12,140 bases of DNA from an uncultured Veillonella sp. (GTDB lineage: Bacteria; Bacillota; Negativicutes; Veillonellales; Veillonellaceae), in NCBI GenBank assembly GCA_900552445.1, contig URZS01000010.1:1-12140 (forward strand). Direction: 5' to 3'. Below, piece by piece: positions 1-6,658 of the stretch. The notes beneath the pieces were generated by a model that had not been told where the DNA came from, made no database searches, and saw only the letters and a list, made by a program, of their open reading frames with translations. Each line of letters starts with the position of its first letter. The stretch's first letter is position 1. Made by a program: the position numbers and the translations under genes.

Positions 1-40
1 GAGATCTACACTCTTTCCCTACACGACGCTCTTCCGATCT
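1..40 (+). other. Illumina P5/Read-1 adapter remnant (contamination)
   Basis: These 40 bases match, from memory, the 3' part of the Illumina TruSeq universal (P5/Read-1) adapter, ending in the diagnostic CTTCCGATCT. Bases 11-40 are an exact reverse complement of 12111-12140. The gatA reading frame begins directly after base 40. This is library sequence left untrimmed, not genomic DNA. Confidence 0.97.
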
Positions 41-909
41 GCCTTATTGCCTTTGCATCCTCTTTGGACCAAGTTGGCCCTATTACACGGGACGTAACTG
101 ATGCTGCTTTAGTATTGAATGCAATCTCTGGTTATGATGCGAAAGATTCTACATCTATTCCAGGTGCTCGTGTAGATTACACTCCAGCCCTTGTAAATGA
201 TGTAAAAAATCTAAAAATTGGCGTGCCAAAAGAATTTTTCGGTGAAGGTCTCAATAGTGAAGTTCGCAAAGCTATGGAAGAGGCTATCGAAACATATAAA
301 AAATTAGGTGCTGAAATCGTTGAGGTTTCATTGCCTAACTCTAAATATGCATTGTCTGCGTACTATATCATTGCATTGGCAGAGGCAAGCTCTAACTTGG
401 CTCGTTATGACGGTGTAAGCTATGGTATGCGCGTTGCTGCTGACAATTTAGTAGAAATGTCTACTAAAACTCGTACAGAAGGCTTTGGTCCTGAAGTACA
501 ACGACGTATCTTATTAGGTACTTATGTATTGAGCGCAGGTTACTATGATGCTTACTATTTGAAAGCATTGAAAGTACGTCGCCTCATTAAAAACGAATTT
601 GATGAAGCTTTCTCCAAAGTGGATTTAATCTTAACACCAACTGCACCTAATACGTCTTATAAATTTGGTGAAAAAGCAAATGATCCATTAGCAATGTACT
701 TAGAAGATATCTGTACAGTACCAGCTAACCTTGCAGGTATCCCAGGTATCAGCATTCCAGCAGGTATGAGCAGCAGCAATTTACCAATCGGTATGCAATT
801 GCTTGGTCCTGCTATGGGTGAAGAAACATTGTTACGTGCAGCTTTCACATTTGAACAAGCGCGTCCAGACTGTCAATTAGTAGCACCAACTGGGGAGGTT
901 TCTCTATGA
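41..909 (+). CDS. gatA: Glutamyl-/aspartyl-tRNA amidotransferase subunit A, 5'-truncated
   Basis: This is the C-terminal portion, about 288 residues, of GatA. GatA is the amidase subunit of the cytoplasmic GatCAB complex, which makes Gln-tRNA(Gln) and/or Asn-tRNA(Asn) from mischarged tRNA. The frame is open from base 43 and reads [18 protein letters not shown], a block typical of amidase-signature GatA proteins lying just after the Ser-rich catalytic region. The usual GatA has about 485-490 residues, so roughly the first 200 are missing, including the Lys-Ser-Ser catalytic triad. The loss is caused by the contig end: adapter sequence immediately precedes the frame. The TTG at 64 is an internal Leu codon, not a start. 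Conserved C-terminal blocks such as ILTPTAP and [10 protein letters not shown] are present. The stop TGA overlaps the gatB ATG by 4 bp, as expected for a gat operon. Confidence 0.95.
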
Positions 910-2354
910 GTAGTAAATACGAAACAGTCGTTGGTTTAGAGGTTCATACAGAGCTTAAGACGAAGTCTAAAATCTTCTGTGGTTGTACCACTGAATTCGG
1001 CGGTGATCAAAATACACATGTATGCCCAGTGTGCCTTGGCTTGCCTGGTGCTATGCCTGTGTTAAATAAACAAGTAGTAGAATTTGCTATTAAAGTAGGT
1101 TTAGCATTGAATTGTGAAATCCTTAACTTTAACAAATTTGACCGTAAAAACTACTACTATCCTGATTTGCCTAAAAACTATCAAACATCTCAATATGATT
1201 TGCCAATTTGCTTGAATGGTCACTTAGACATCGAAGTAAATGGTGAAACTAAACGCATTGGTATTACGCGTATTCACATGGAAGAAGATGCTGGTAAATT
1301 GGTCCATAGTGGTAACACTATTTCCGATTCTAATTCCTCCAATGTCGACTACAATCGTACTGGTGTACCTCTTCTTGAAATTGTATCTGAACCAGATATT
1401 CGTTCTGGTGCAGAAGCGAGAGCATACGTTGAAAAGTTACGTTCTATTTTGCAATATTTAGAAGTATCTGACGGTCGTATGGAAGAAGGTTCTTTGCGTT
1501 GTGACTGTAACGTATCCGTACGCCTTCGCGGTACTACAGAGTTCGGTACACGTACAGAAACTAAAAACGTTAACTCCTTAACTGGTATTCAAAAAGCTAT
1601 CGAGTACGAAGCATTGCGTCAAGCAAAATTAATCGAAGCTGGTGGTAAAGTAGACCAAGAAACTCGTACATGGGATGATGCTCAAGGCATTACTCTTGGT
1701 ATGCGTAAGAAAGACGCAGAAAATGATTACCGTTACTTCCCAGAACCAGATTTGGTACCAATCGTAATTACAGACGAAAAAATTGAAGAAGAACGCCGTG
1801 CATTACCAGAATTACAAGATGCTAAAATTGAACGCTTTGTATCTGAATATGGCTTGCCTCGTGAAGATGCAACAATTCTTACTGTAGCTCGTAAGACTGC
1901 AGACTTCTTAGATGCAACTGTAAAAGCTGGTGCAGATCCTAAAACGGTTGCTAACTGGATGCTTGGTGACTTGTCCAAGATGATCAATGAAAATGGCTTA
2001 ACATTTGCTGAATCTAAAGTAAGCCCTGAAAACTTGGCTGGTATGATTGCTCTTATCGATAAAGGCACTATTTCCGGTAAAATTGCGAAAAAAGTTATTG
2101 TATCCATGTGGGAATCTGGCAAGGATGCAGATACTATCGTAAAAGAAGAAGGTCTTGTTCAAATTACAGATACAGGCGCTATTGAAGAAATCGTTAAACA
2201 AGTTATCGCTAACAACCCACAACCAGTGGCAGACTTCAAGAGCGGTAATGGTAAGGCTATTGGCTTCTTAGTTGGTCAAGTTATGAAGGAATCTAAAGGC
2301 CGTGCTAACCCTGGTATGGTTAATGAATTACTTCAAAAATTCTTGAATGACTAA
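906..2354 (+). CDS. gatB: Glutamyl-/aspartyl-tRNA amidotransferase subunit B
   Basis: This is a complete GatB of 482 residues, the usual length. GatB binds the misacylated tRNA, activates the side-chain carboxylate with ATP and transfers ammonia tunnelled from GatA. Visible motifs are VGLEVHTEL near residues 9-17, a four-cysteine metal site (C25, C27, C40, C43), [12 protein letters not shown] near 82-93, EDAGKLVH near 127-134 and [18 protein letters not shown] near 147-164. The C-terminal 150 residues or so form the helical GatB/YqeY tail domain. The ATG at 906 overlaps the gatA stop in an ATGA, and a GGGGAGG Shine-Dalgarno lies at 891-897 inside gatA, so the two are translationally coupled. 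No intrinsic terminator is visible after the stop; the DNA runs for 73 bp into an insertion sequence. Confidence 0.98.
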   Translation: MSSKYETVVGLEVHTELKTKSKIFCGCTTEFGGDQNTHVCPVCLGLPGAMPVLNKQVVEFAIKVGLALNCEILNFNKFDRKNYYYPDLPKNYQTSQYDLPICLNGHLDIEVNGETKRIGITRIHMEEDAGKLVHSGNTISDSNSSNVDYNRTGVPLLEIVSEPDIRSGAEARAYVEKLRSILQYLEVSDGRMEEGSLRCDCNVSVRLRGTTEFGTRTETKNVNSLTGIQKAIEYEALRQAKLIEAGGKVDQETRTWDDAQGITLGMRKKDAENDYRYFPEPDLVPIVITDEKIEEERRALPELQDAKIERFVSEYGLPREDATILTVARKTADFLDATVKAGADPKTVANWMLGDLSKMINENGLTFAESKVSPENLAGMIALIDKGTISGKIAKKVIVSMWESGKDADTIVKEEGLVQITDTGAIEEIVKQVIANNPQPVADFKSGNGKAIGFLVGQVMKESKGRANPGMVNELLQKFLND

Positions 2355-2427
2355 TCTGTGCGTTAGCATACATTAGTTACAACCAATACTAAAACAATAC
2401 ATCCCCTATAGATATATGAATTTTGAT
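2355..2427. other. gatB 3' flank ending at the IS junction
   Basis: This 73-bp AT-rich stretch lies between the gatB stop and the insertion sequence. Read on the minus strand it should contain the missing 3' end of the DUF438 gene if the IS had inserted simply. All three minus frames reach a stop within about 20 codons, and none resembles the rest of a DUF1858 domain. No convincing terminator or small ORF is seen. Confidence 0.6.
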
Positions 2428-2450
2428 CTGCACCCATTTTCTTGGACAGA
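2428..2450 (+). repeat. IS terminal inverted repeat, orfB-side end
   Basis: The repeat starts CTGCACCCATTTTCTTGGACA. Compared with the inverse of the other end (CTGCACCCCAAAAATTGGACA), the outer 8 bases and an inner TTGGACA block match, separated by 6 mismatched bases. This split outer/inner conservation is common in IS3-family ends, where the outer bases are cleaved and the inner block is bound by transposase. Confidence 0.8.
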
Positions 2451-2455
2451 TATAA

Positions 2456-3259
2456 TTAAGCTATTTTTGGGGAATGAGTTCGGTATTCTACCGGACTCAT
2501 TCCTTTTAATTTGAGCTTGATACGTTTTGTATTGTAATAATCAATATAATCTCTTAATTTGTTGATAAAATCTTCATAGGAAGTAAATTTCTCCAAATAT
2601 AACAACTCTGATTTTAGTAAGCCAAAGAAGTTTTCCATCACACTATTATCCAAACAGTTTCCTTTTCGAGACATACTTTGGATGATAGCGTGATTTTTTA
2701 ATGTTTCTTGATAACTGCTATGCTGGTACTGCCATCCTTGATCTGAATGTAAGATGCAGCCTTTGCTATGTGGCCTGCTCTTAAAGGCTTTATTCAACAT
2801 AGATAACACCTGTGTTAATACAGGTCGTTCTGATATTTCATAAGATACAATTTCACCATTATACATATCTAAGATTGGTGATAAATAAACCTTACGCCCA
2901 AACAGATGGAATTCGGTAATATCTGTTGTCCATTTTTGATCTGGCTTTGTTGCTGTAAAGTTTCGCTTAATAATATTAGGAGCAATTCTTCCTTCTGTAC
3001 CCCTATATGAACGGTACTTCTTTAGACGCACTTTACATGTTAAGTTTTCTTCCTTCATAATACGCATCACAACTTTGTGATTCACATGGAAGCCTAATTT
3101 ATGTAATGCTATTGTGATTCTGCGATAGCCGTAACGACCTTTGTTCATCGATACAAGTGTGCGAATAGCTTCTCGTTCTTCAACATATTTGTCTCCCTTC
3201 TTTATGCTAGCTAGGCGTGCATAATACGTACTGCGACTAATGCCAAAGTATTTGAGCAT
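2456..3259 (-). CDS. IS3-family transposase OrfB (DDE integrase domain)
   Basis: This frame has 267 residues from its first ATG. The start of the frame matches an HTH_21-like segment (ISRSTYYARL), followed by a retroviral-type integrase core. The catalytic triad is visible: D113 in TTDIT, D173 in HSDQG and E209 in MENFFG, a DD(35)E spacing. The strings HSDQGWQYQ and GNCLDNSVMENFFGLLKSE are hallmarks of the IS150 subgroup. The ATG at 3259 has no Shine-Dalgarno. The frame is open upstream to the A9G run, so the functional product is probably the OrfAB fusion of about 459 residues made by -1 frameshifting from orfA. It would cut and join the element's ends. Nothing suggests inactivation. Confidence 0.93.
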   Translation of the reverse strand: MLKYFGISRSTYYARLASIKKGDKYVEEREAIRTLVSMNKGRYGYRRITIALHKLGFHVNHKVVMRIMKEENLTCKVRLKKYRSYRGTEGRIAPNIIKRNFTATKPDQKWTTDITEFHLFGRKVYLSPILDMYNGEIVSYEISERPVLTQVLSMLNKAFKSRPHSKGCILHSDQGWQYQHSSYQETLKNHAIIQSMSRKGNCLDNSVMENFFGLLKSELLYLEKFTSYEDFINKLRDYIDYYNTKRIKLKLKGMSPVEYRTHSPKIA

Positions 3260-3291
3260 AAACTGAAGAGGATATATGTTTCTTAATCTTT

Positions 3292-3834
3292 CTATGGCAA
3301 TTGCTTGTGCTTTTTTTTTACAGCTCGGTTAGGTTTAGCAATTTCACGCATTTCTTTCATAAAGTCGTCATAAAAAGATATTTCATACTTTAATCGAGCG
3401 ATTTCAGCTTCTAGTTCTTTTATCCGTTCTTTGTCTGATTTAATGCATTGATCTTTTGTGGGTGGTATTAGTTCTTTCGGTTTCATAGATGGTCTACCTT
3501 TAGGCTTAGATTGTAATCCTGAGATTCCTTTATCTAAGTATCTTTTTTGCCATGCTACAATTAGACTAGGATTGTCTAAATTAAATAATTCTGCTGTTTC
3601 TTTAAAGGATAACTTATCTTTCCACCTAGTTTCAAGAACTTTACGTTTAAAATCTGCTGAAAATACTTGTTTACTAATTTTATGATCCAAATTATGACTA
3701 AGTTTAAATTTGTATAGCCAACTTTTTACAGTACCTTCTGGAACCTCAAGCTCTTTAGCAATTCTATAACGACCCCATCCTTTTTCAGAAAGATAGATAG
3801 CCTTTTCTTTTACTTCTTTTGAATATTTTGACAT
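3292..3834 (-). CDS. IS3-family transposase OrfA (helix-turn-helix)
   Basis: OrfA has 180 residues starting at ATG 3834. It contains a homeodomain-like helix-turn-helix near residues 16-45 (GWGRYRIAKELEVPEGTVKSWL), a second such segment near 75-100 and a C-terminal coiled coil near 134-165 (KERIKELEAEIARLKYEI) typical of the leucine-zipper region that multimerises IS3 transposases. The family role is binding the terminal repeats and regulating transposition. The start is supported by GGAGG at 3846-3850, 11 bases upstream of the ATG. The same frame is open upstream and continuous with the interrupted host gene, giving a 699-codon frame; the native start is nevertheless the ATG at 3834, since residues before it are encoded by the IS end and the host gene. 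Confidence 0.92.
   Translation of the reverse strand: MSKYSKEVKEKAIYLSEKGWGRYRIAKELEVPEGTVKSWLYKFKLSHNLDHKISKQVFSADFKRKVLETRWKDKLSFKETAELFNLDNPSLIVAWQKRYLDKGISGLQSKPKGRPSMKPKELIPPTKDQCIKSDKERIKELEAEIARLKYEISFYDDFMKEMREIAKPNRAVKKKHKQLP
3310..3319 (-). promoter_or_regulatory. Programmed -1 frameshift site (A9G)
   Basis: On the minus strand orfA reads GTA AAA AAA AAG. The run of nine A followed by G lets the ribosome slip by -1, after which the frame continues KKKAQAIAIERLRNIYPLQF and joins orfB without a stop. A-rich slippery runs (A6G or longer) are the known mechanism for making OrfAB in this family. No strong downstream stem-loop is evident. Confidence 0.82.
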
Positions 3835-3840
3835 AAAAAA

Positions 3841-3879
3841 CTGCACCTCCAAAAATTGTGTCCAATTTTTGGGGTGCAG
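3841..3879 (-). repeat. IS terminal repeat, orfA-side end, forming an RBS-covering hairpin
   Basis: On the minus strand the outer end CTGCACCCCAAAAATTG is followed by GACA and then CAATTTTTGGAGGTGCAG. The two arms pair over 17 bp with a single bulged A. The second arm contains GGAGG, the orfA Shine-Dalgarno, and ends 6 bases before the ATG. RNA entering from outside the element would fold this way and hide the ribosome binding site. Sequestration by impinging transcription is known for other IS families (IS10, IS200); here it is inferred from the sequence only. Confidence 0.75.
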
Positions 3880-5391
3880 TTCAACTTTTACCATAGGCGT
3901 TTTTAATTTCTCGAATTTAGGATTTAAGGAAATCAAATACTCTACGATATCTGGACTTTGTTTAATCAAATTAGACAACGTCGTTTTTGCATCGATATGG
4001 AATCGACCATCAGCATCAGCTTTTAATGGTTCTTCCTCTACCTCTTCTGCAGCCTCTTGGGCCAAGGATTTTTCTTTACTACTATCGCCTACAAAGTCAG
4101 TTTTATCCCAAGTCAACAATGTACGGGATCCTTCTAATTCACGGATATGAGTGCAATCTTGCATCATTTCTAGTACACCACGGAATTTACCATTTTCATC
4201 GCGCACTGCCGTGTAGATAACATAGATGAACAAGCCCGGTTTATTGATCCAGAATTCAGCTTGGCTTTGCTCTCCAGAGCGGAACTTCTCTACGATTTCT
4301 TCTACTATGTGAACAGACTTCGCTGGATGACAGTTCTTCACCTCACGACCAATAACGTTGGCACTGCGAGGGAAAATACGATGTGGTGTATCGCTGTAGA
4401 ATTTAACAAGTTCATTTTCATCTACATAGGATAAATCCACAGGAAGATGACGGAATAACAAATTGATTTGCTCTAATGTCAATTTGCCAGTAGCTACATC
4501 TAGAACAGCATCCTTATTTACAGCTGCACCACCTACAGGACCAACATATTTGGATAATAGTCCTGCCAAATCGTTTAGGAACTCGTTAGATACACCGTTT
4601 TGACCGGAGTTATTTGCATTTAGTTGCGCCGCAGAATCATTGATGCCTGGCACTACATATAAACCTGGTGGATCAATGATAGCATAACCAATTTCATGGT
4701 CATTTTTGCTCATGCGCACAAACTCTTCGTCGCTTAACAGTTTATAGGATGTCGGCAATAGTACCTCTAACTCTTTGGAGTTCAAATCGCGTAACTTCTC
4801 TAAGGTTTCTGGTACAGATGCTAAGAATTCTTCGTATTTATCCTCCCGCAACAAAGCATAGGATGCAGAGATAGCATCGCGCACGCCGTCATCAAAAGTC
4901 CACATAATACGTGTTGGGCGGTCAAAACCATGATCCTCTAGCATTGGATACAGTTGATTTTGCTTACGAGACAGATGCGTTCTCCATTGCGCTAAAGAAT
5001 CAAAGATACCAAGCCAAGGGTTCTTAATAAACTTCTCTTGCTTCAATAATTCATCTGCTTCACGAGCAACCTTTTCAACAGCATTGATTTCTTCTAAGTA
5101 CACCCACAACGGATGATTTTCAGGATACTCATTTTCTGCGCGAACTAATACGCCATCGAACAAGTTCAATAGTTCATCCATCTTATCTAGGATTTCTTCA
5201 TCCTTGTAAACACCTTTTAAACTTTGCTCTGCATATGCAAACTCATCAGGCGTACAAGTACCTAGTTTTTCTTTCAAAATACGATTGCCCTCTTCTAAGG
5301 ACAATTTGCCGTCTAAATAATCTTCTTTAACGGACACAATAATTCTGTAACGTTCATTGTTAATATCTAGCTTTTGTTTTAATGGATTCAT
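3880..5391 (-). pseudogene. DUF438 / hemerythrin-like / PAS protein gene, 3' end replaced by IS
   Basis: This is the first 504 codons of a cytoplasmic sensor-like protein. Domains by recognition: DUF438 (about residues 14-80); a hemerythrin-like HHE segment (about 88-230, with NHPLWVYLEE and HLSRKQNQLYPMLE); a PAS_10-type PAS domain (about 306-425); an acidic linker; and the start of DUF1858 (464-504). The DUF1858 domain is broken at codon 504 by the insertion sequence, after which the frame runs 15 residues through the IS end and into orfA. The normal end, perhaps 25-40 residues, is not found beyond the IS. The start ATG at 5391 has GGAGG at 5399-5403. Family members are linked, loosely, to redox, nitric oxide or Fe-S signalling; the specific role is unknown. 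Most domains remain, so a partly functional fusion protein is possible. Confidence 0.85.
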
Positions 5392-5429
5392 ATGTATACC
5401 TCCAGGGGCTAATTGATGATTATGCTTCT

Positions 5430-5457
5430 ATTATATCATTTTGAAAATTACTTTCAG
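5430..5457 (-). promoter_or_regulatory. Sigma70/SigA promoter of the DUF438 gene
   Basis: On the minus strand a perfect TATAAT -10 (5430-5435) is preceded by TGA, giving an extended -10, and by CTGAAA (5452-5457) 16 bp upstream as a 4/6 -35. The predicted transcript starts near 5423, about 30 bases before the ATG. Confidence 0.7.
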
Positions 5458-5509
5458 TAGCTATAGATACAGTTTTATTATTTTGTAAAAGTTTCTCAAC
5501 TAAGTTCAC

Positions 5510-5534
5510 TTAATTGTGATTAACATCTAATTAA
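5510..5534. promoter_or_regulatory. Possible CRP/FNR-like operator (imperfect dyad)
   Basis: The region contains an imperfect dyad TTAATTGTGAT-TAAC-ATCTAATTAA. Its core GTGAT-N4-ATCTA matches the FNR consensus TTGAT-N4-ATCAA at 8 of 10 positions. It lies about 100 bp upstream of the predicted DUF438 transcription start, which is further than usual for such activators. AT-rich sequence can yield this by chance. Confidence 0.2.
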
Positions 5535-5576
5535 AAGTAAATTATACAAATAGTGCATCATCTTTAGCTTTCACAT

Positions 5577-5609
5577 AAAGAGCACCCATACCATGTACGG
5601 GTGCTCTTT
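5577..5609 (-). terminator. Intrinsic terminator after the TonB-domain genes
   Basis: AAAGAGCACCC (5577-5587) and GGGTGCTCTTT (5599-5609) form a perfect 11-bp stem with an 11-base loop. It sits 8 bp past the stop of the minus-strand gene that ends at 5618. The T tail is short and interrupted, and the stem is symmetrical, so it could work in either direction. Confidence 0.75.
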
Positions 5610-5617
5610 ATTAGATA

Positions 5618-5959
5618 TTAAAAATCAATATATTCAGTTTTAGAAGATGCTACCGGATTACCATTAGAGTCTCTAGCAGGGTTAAATCGCCATGTAGAAA
5701 TAGTTGCAACGAGAGCCGCATCAACAGCGCTAGAGCCACTAGATGCTACAATCTCAATATCCCCTACAGAGCCGTCTTCATTGATGGTAAAACGTACATC
5801 TGCACCGTGAACAGCACCGCTATAACTGGCAAGAATCGCTTGGTCTACAGCTGGCGTAGATACCGCTGTAGGCGGTTGATAAGGAGCCGCCAATACAGAG
5901 GCCGCCAAACCAGTTACAAACAATGCGCTCAACATTGTACAGCGCAACACTTTATTCAT
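5618..5959 (-). CDS. Small exported TonB C-terminal-domain protein (second of pair)
   Basis: This encodes 113 residues from ATG 5959. An adjacent ATG at 5962 is only 3 bases from the AAGGAG Shine-Dalgarno, so 5959 (6 bases) is preferred, and it also aligns with the MNK start of the paralog next door. Residues 1-25 form a signal peptide (hydrophobic core near 9-24, likely cleavage after SVLAA). Residues 50-113 match a TonB C-terminal domain: VRFTINEDGSVGDIEIVASSG, then AVDAALVATISTWRFNPA. It lacks a retained N-terminal anchor and the long Pro-rich periplasmic linker of true TonB, so it is probably a free periplasmic protein. The gap to the upstream gene is 10 bp, with the Shine-Dalgarno overlapping that gene's stop, so the two are co-transcribed. 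Substrate and partner are unknown. Confidence 0.85.
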   Translation of the reverse strand: MNKVLRCTMLSALFVTGLAASVLAAPYQPPTAVSTPAVDQAILASYSGAVHGADVRFTINEDGSVGDIEIVASSGSSAVDAALVATISTWRFNPARDSNGNPVASSKTEYIDF

Positions 5960-5969
5960 CATTATCTCC

Positions 5970-6347
5970 TTATTTAGCTGTTACAGCATGCTTAGGCAGA
6001 GTAATTGTCATCCCAATAATAGATTCATGAGCCTTTTGATCCGTGCCAATGGCAGGTGTGAACTTCCACTGCATGATTGCTTTTTTTACTGCTTCATCAA
6101 CGGGAGCATAACCAGAGGAACGTTCAACGAAAACATTTTTAACATTCCCTTTTTTATCAATCAAGAAGCGTACGCGCATATCTGGCGCTACCGTAGCCGT
6201 TTGAGGAATCTCAGGCAACTCAGGTTTTACAATATGAACCTCTCTTGGAGATTCTAAGAACTTTGCCGCATCAACTGTATAATTACCTAACATGCCGAAA
6301 GATGCAACAAGTACAGCTGCAGCAGTGTATCGGAATAATTTATTCAT
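5970..6347 (-). CDS. Small exported TonB C-terminal-domain protein (first of pair)
   Basis: This encodes 125 residues from ATG 6347, with GGAGG in the preceding AAGGAGGCTTATT. Residues 1-27 look like a signal peptide (core AAAVLVASFGML, likely cleavage near VDAA). A short Pro-containing segment follows (KPELPEIPQ, about 41-49), then a TonB-type C-terminal domain near 56-118: VRFLIDKKGNVKNVFVERSSG and VDEAVKKAIMQWKFTP. It is a diverged paralog of the next gene, sharing domain order and the MNK start. True TonB transmits proton-motive force to outer-membrane receptors through an inner-membrane anchor; that anchor is lacking if the signal is cleaved. Function is therefore unassigned beyond the fold. 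It is the first gene of a two-gene minus-strand unit. Confidence 0.85.
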   Translation of the reverse strand: MNKLFRYTAAAVLVASFGMLGNYTVDAAKFLESPREVHIVKPELPEIPQTATVAPDMRVRFLIDKKGNVKNVFVERSSGYAPVDEAVKKAIMQWKFTPAIGTDQKAHESIIGMTITLPKHAVTAK

Positions 6348-6382
6348 AATAAGCCTCCTTATTCATTTTGTCTATGCATAAT

Positions 6383-6411
6383 ATCATACTAAATAAAGAT
6401 GAATTTTTAAA
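6383..6411 (-). promoter_or_regulatory. Candidate promoter for the TonB-domain pair
   Basis: On the minus strand TATGAT (6383-6388) is a 5/6 -10, with TTTAAA (6406-6411) 17 bp upstream as a 4/6 -35. It lies 36 bp before the ATG at 6347. The area is AT-rich, so this is tentative. Confidence 0.35.
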
Positions 6412-6424
6412 GAATATTTTCTTA

Positions 6425-6453
6425 TTGATAAAATTTCTCATTTATGATATATT
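6425..6453 (+). promoter_or_regulatory. Strong sigma70/SigA promoter upstream of the 31-aa ORF
   Basis: TTGATA (6425-6430, 5/6), a 17-bp spacer and TATATT (6448-6453, 5/6), with a TGA extended -10 immediately before. Transcription would begin near 6460, leaving a leader of about 65 bases before the small ORF at 6525. It is back to back with the candidate promoter of the minus-strand TonB pair. Confidence 0.75.
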
Positions 6454-6479
6454 AAATTCAAGATAACTGTTCGGACTTA

Positions 6480-6496
6480 CATATCAGGTTGATATG
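6480..6496. repeat. Dyad CATATCA-GGT-TGATATG downstream of the promoter
   Basis: A perfect 7-bp inverted repeat with a 3-base centre, about 20-37 bases downstream of the predicted start. It could be a repressor operator or a small hairpin in the leader RNA. I do not recognise it as a known Fur, Zur, MntR or DtxR box. Confidence 0.45.
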
Positions 6497-6524
6497 ACAA
6501 AAAATTACACAAAGGAGGTTCATC

Positions 6525-6620
6525 ATGAGACGTAGAAAGCGTATTCAAATGAAGGTCATGATAGTACTTGGTATCGTTGCTCTCATTGGGCCAAACCATC
6601 TACAATCTCTCATCCACTAA
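6525..6620 (+). CDS. Small single-helix membrane peptide, 31 aa, unknown
   Basis: The ATG at 6525 is 6 bases after a perfect AAAGGAGG (6511-6518), one of the best ribosome binding sites in the window, and the frame ends at TAA 6620. The peptide begins MRRRKRIQMK, a strongly basic cytoplasmic-type start, then has a hydrophobic stretch near residues 11-22 (VMIVLGIVALIG) and a short polar tail. That is the form of a single-pass small membrane protein with the N-terminus inside. It has its own promoter upstream and an intrinsic terminator 39 bp after the stop. It sits 155 bp before the metal transporter. It could be a regulatory leader peptide, a transporter-modulating peptide or an orphan toxin-like peptide; I do not recognise a family. 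Confidence 0.65.
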   Translation: MRRRKRIQMKVMIVLGIVALIGPNHLQSLIH

Positions 6621-6658
6621 ACGATCGTGACCTTAGCAGAAAACCGTATAACTGCCAC

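Larger units (their letters stand above)
2428..3879 (-). mobile_element. Complete IS3-family (IS150-type) insertion sequence
   Basis: This is a 1452-bp element (1450 bp if the ends are set at TG...CA) read on the minus strand. It carries orfA, orfB in the -1 frame, an A9G slippery run between them and imperfect terminal inverted repeats beginning CTGCACCC at both ends. Length, gene order, DDE spacing and organisation fit the IS3 family, IS150 subgroup. Both ORFs look intact, so the element may be active. It is inserted in the 3' part of a DUF438/PAS gene. No 3- or 4-bp direct repeat flanks it: the left flank is GAT and the right flank TTC for the 1452-bp limits, or ATC and GTT for TG...CA limits. 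Exact ends are inferred from the repeats, not from an empty site. Confidence 0.9.

Noticed and set aside
64..66. TTG as the start codon of gatA.
   Set aside because: The conserved frame continues upstream to base 43 (LIAFASS before it) and the full protein is about 200 residues longer.
1733..2122. A 129-codon minus-strand frame inside gatB, and a similar 107-codon frame at 9107-9430 inside the permeases.
   Set aside because: They are antisense to strongly conserved genes, have no ribosome binding sites and no recognisable protein features.
2355..2427. Remnant of the DUF438 gene's 3' end on the minus strand.
   Set aside because: All three frames stop early and none looks like the rest of a DUF1858 domain.
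3869..4150. Plus-strand frames opposite the DUF438 gene.
   Set aside because: Shadow frames of a clear minus-strand coding region.
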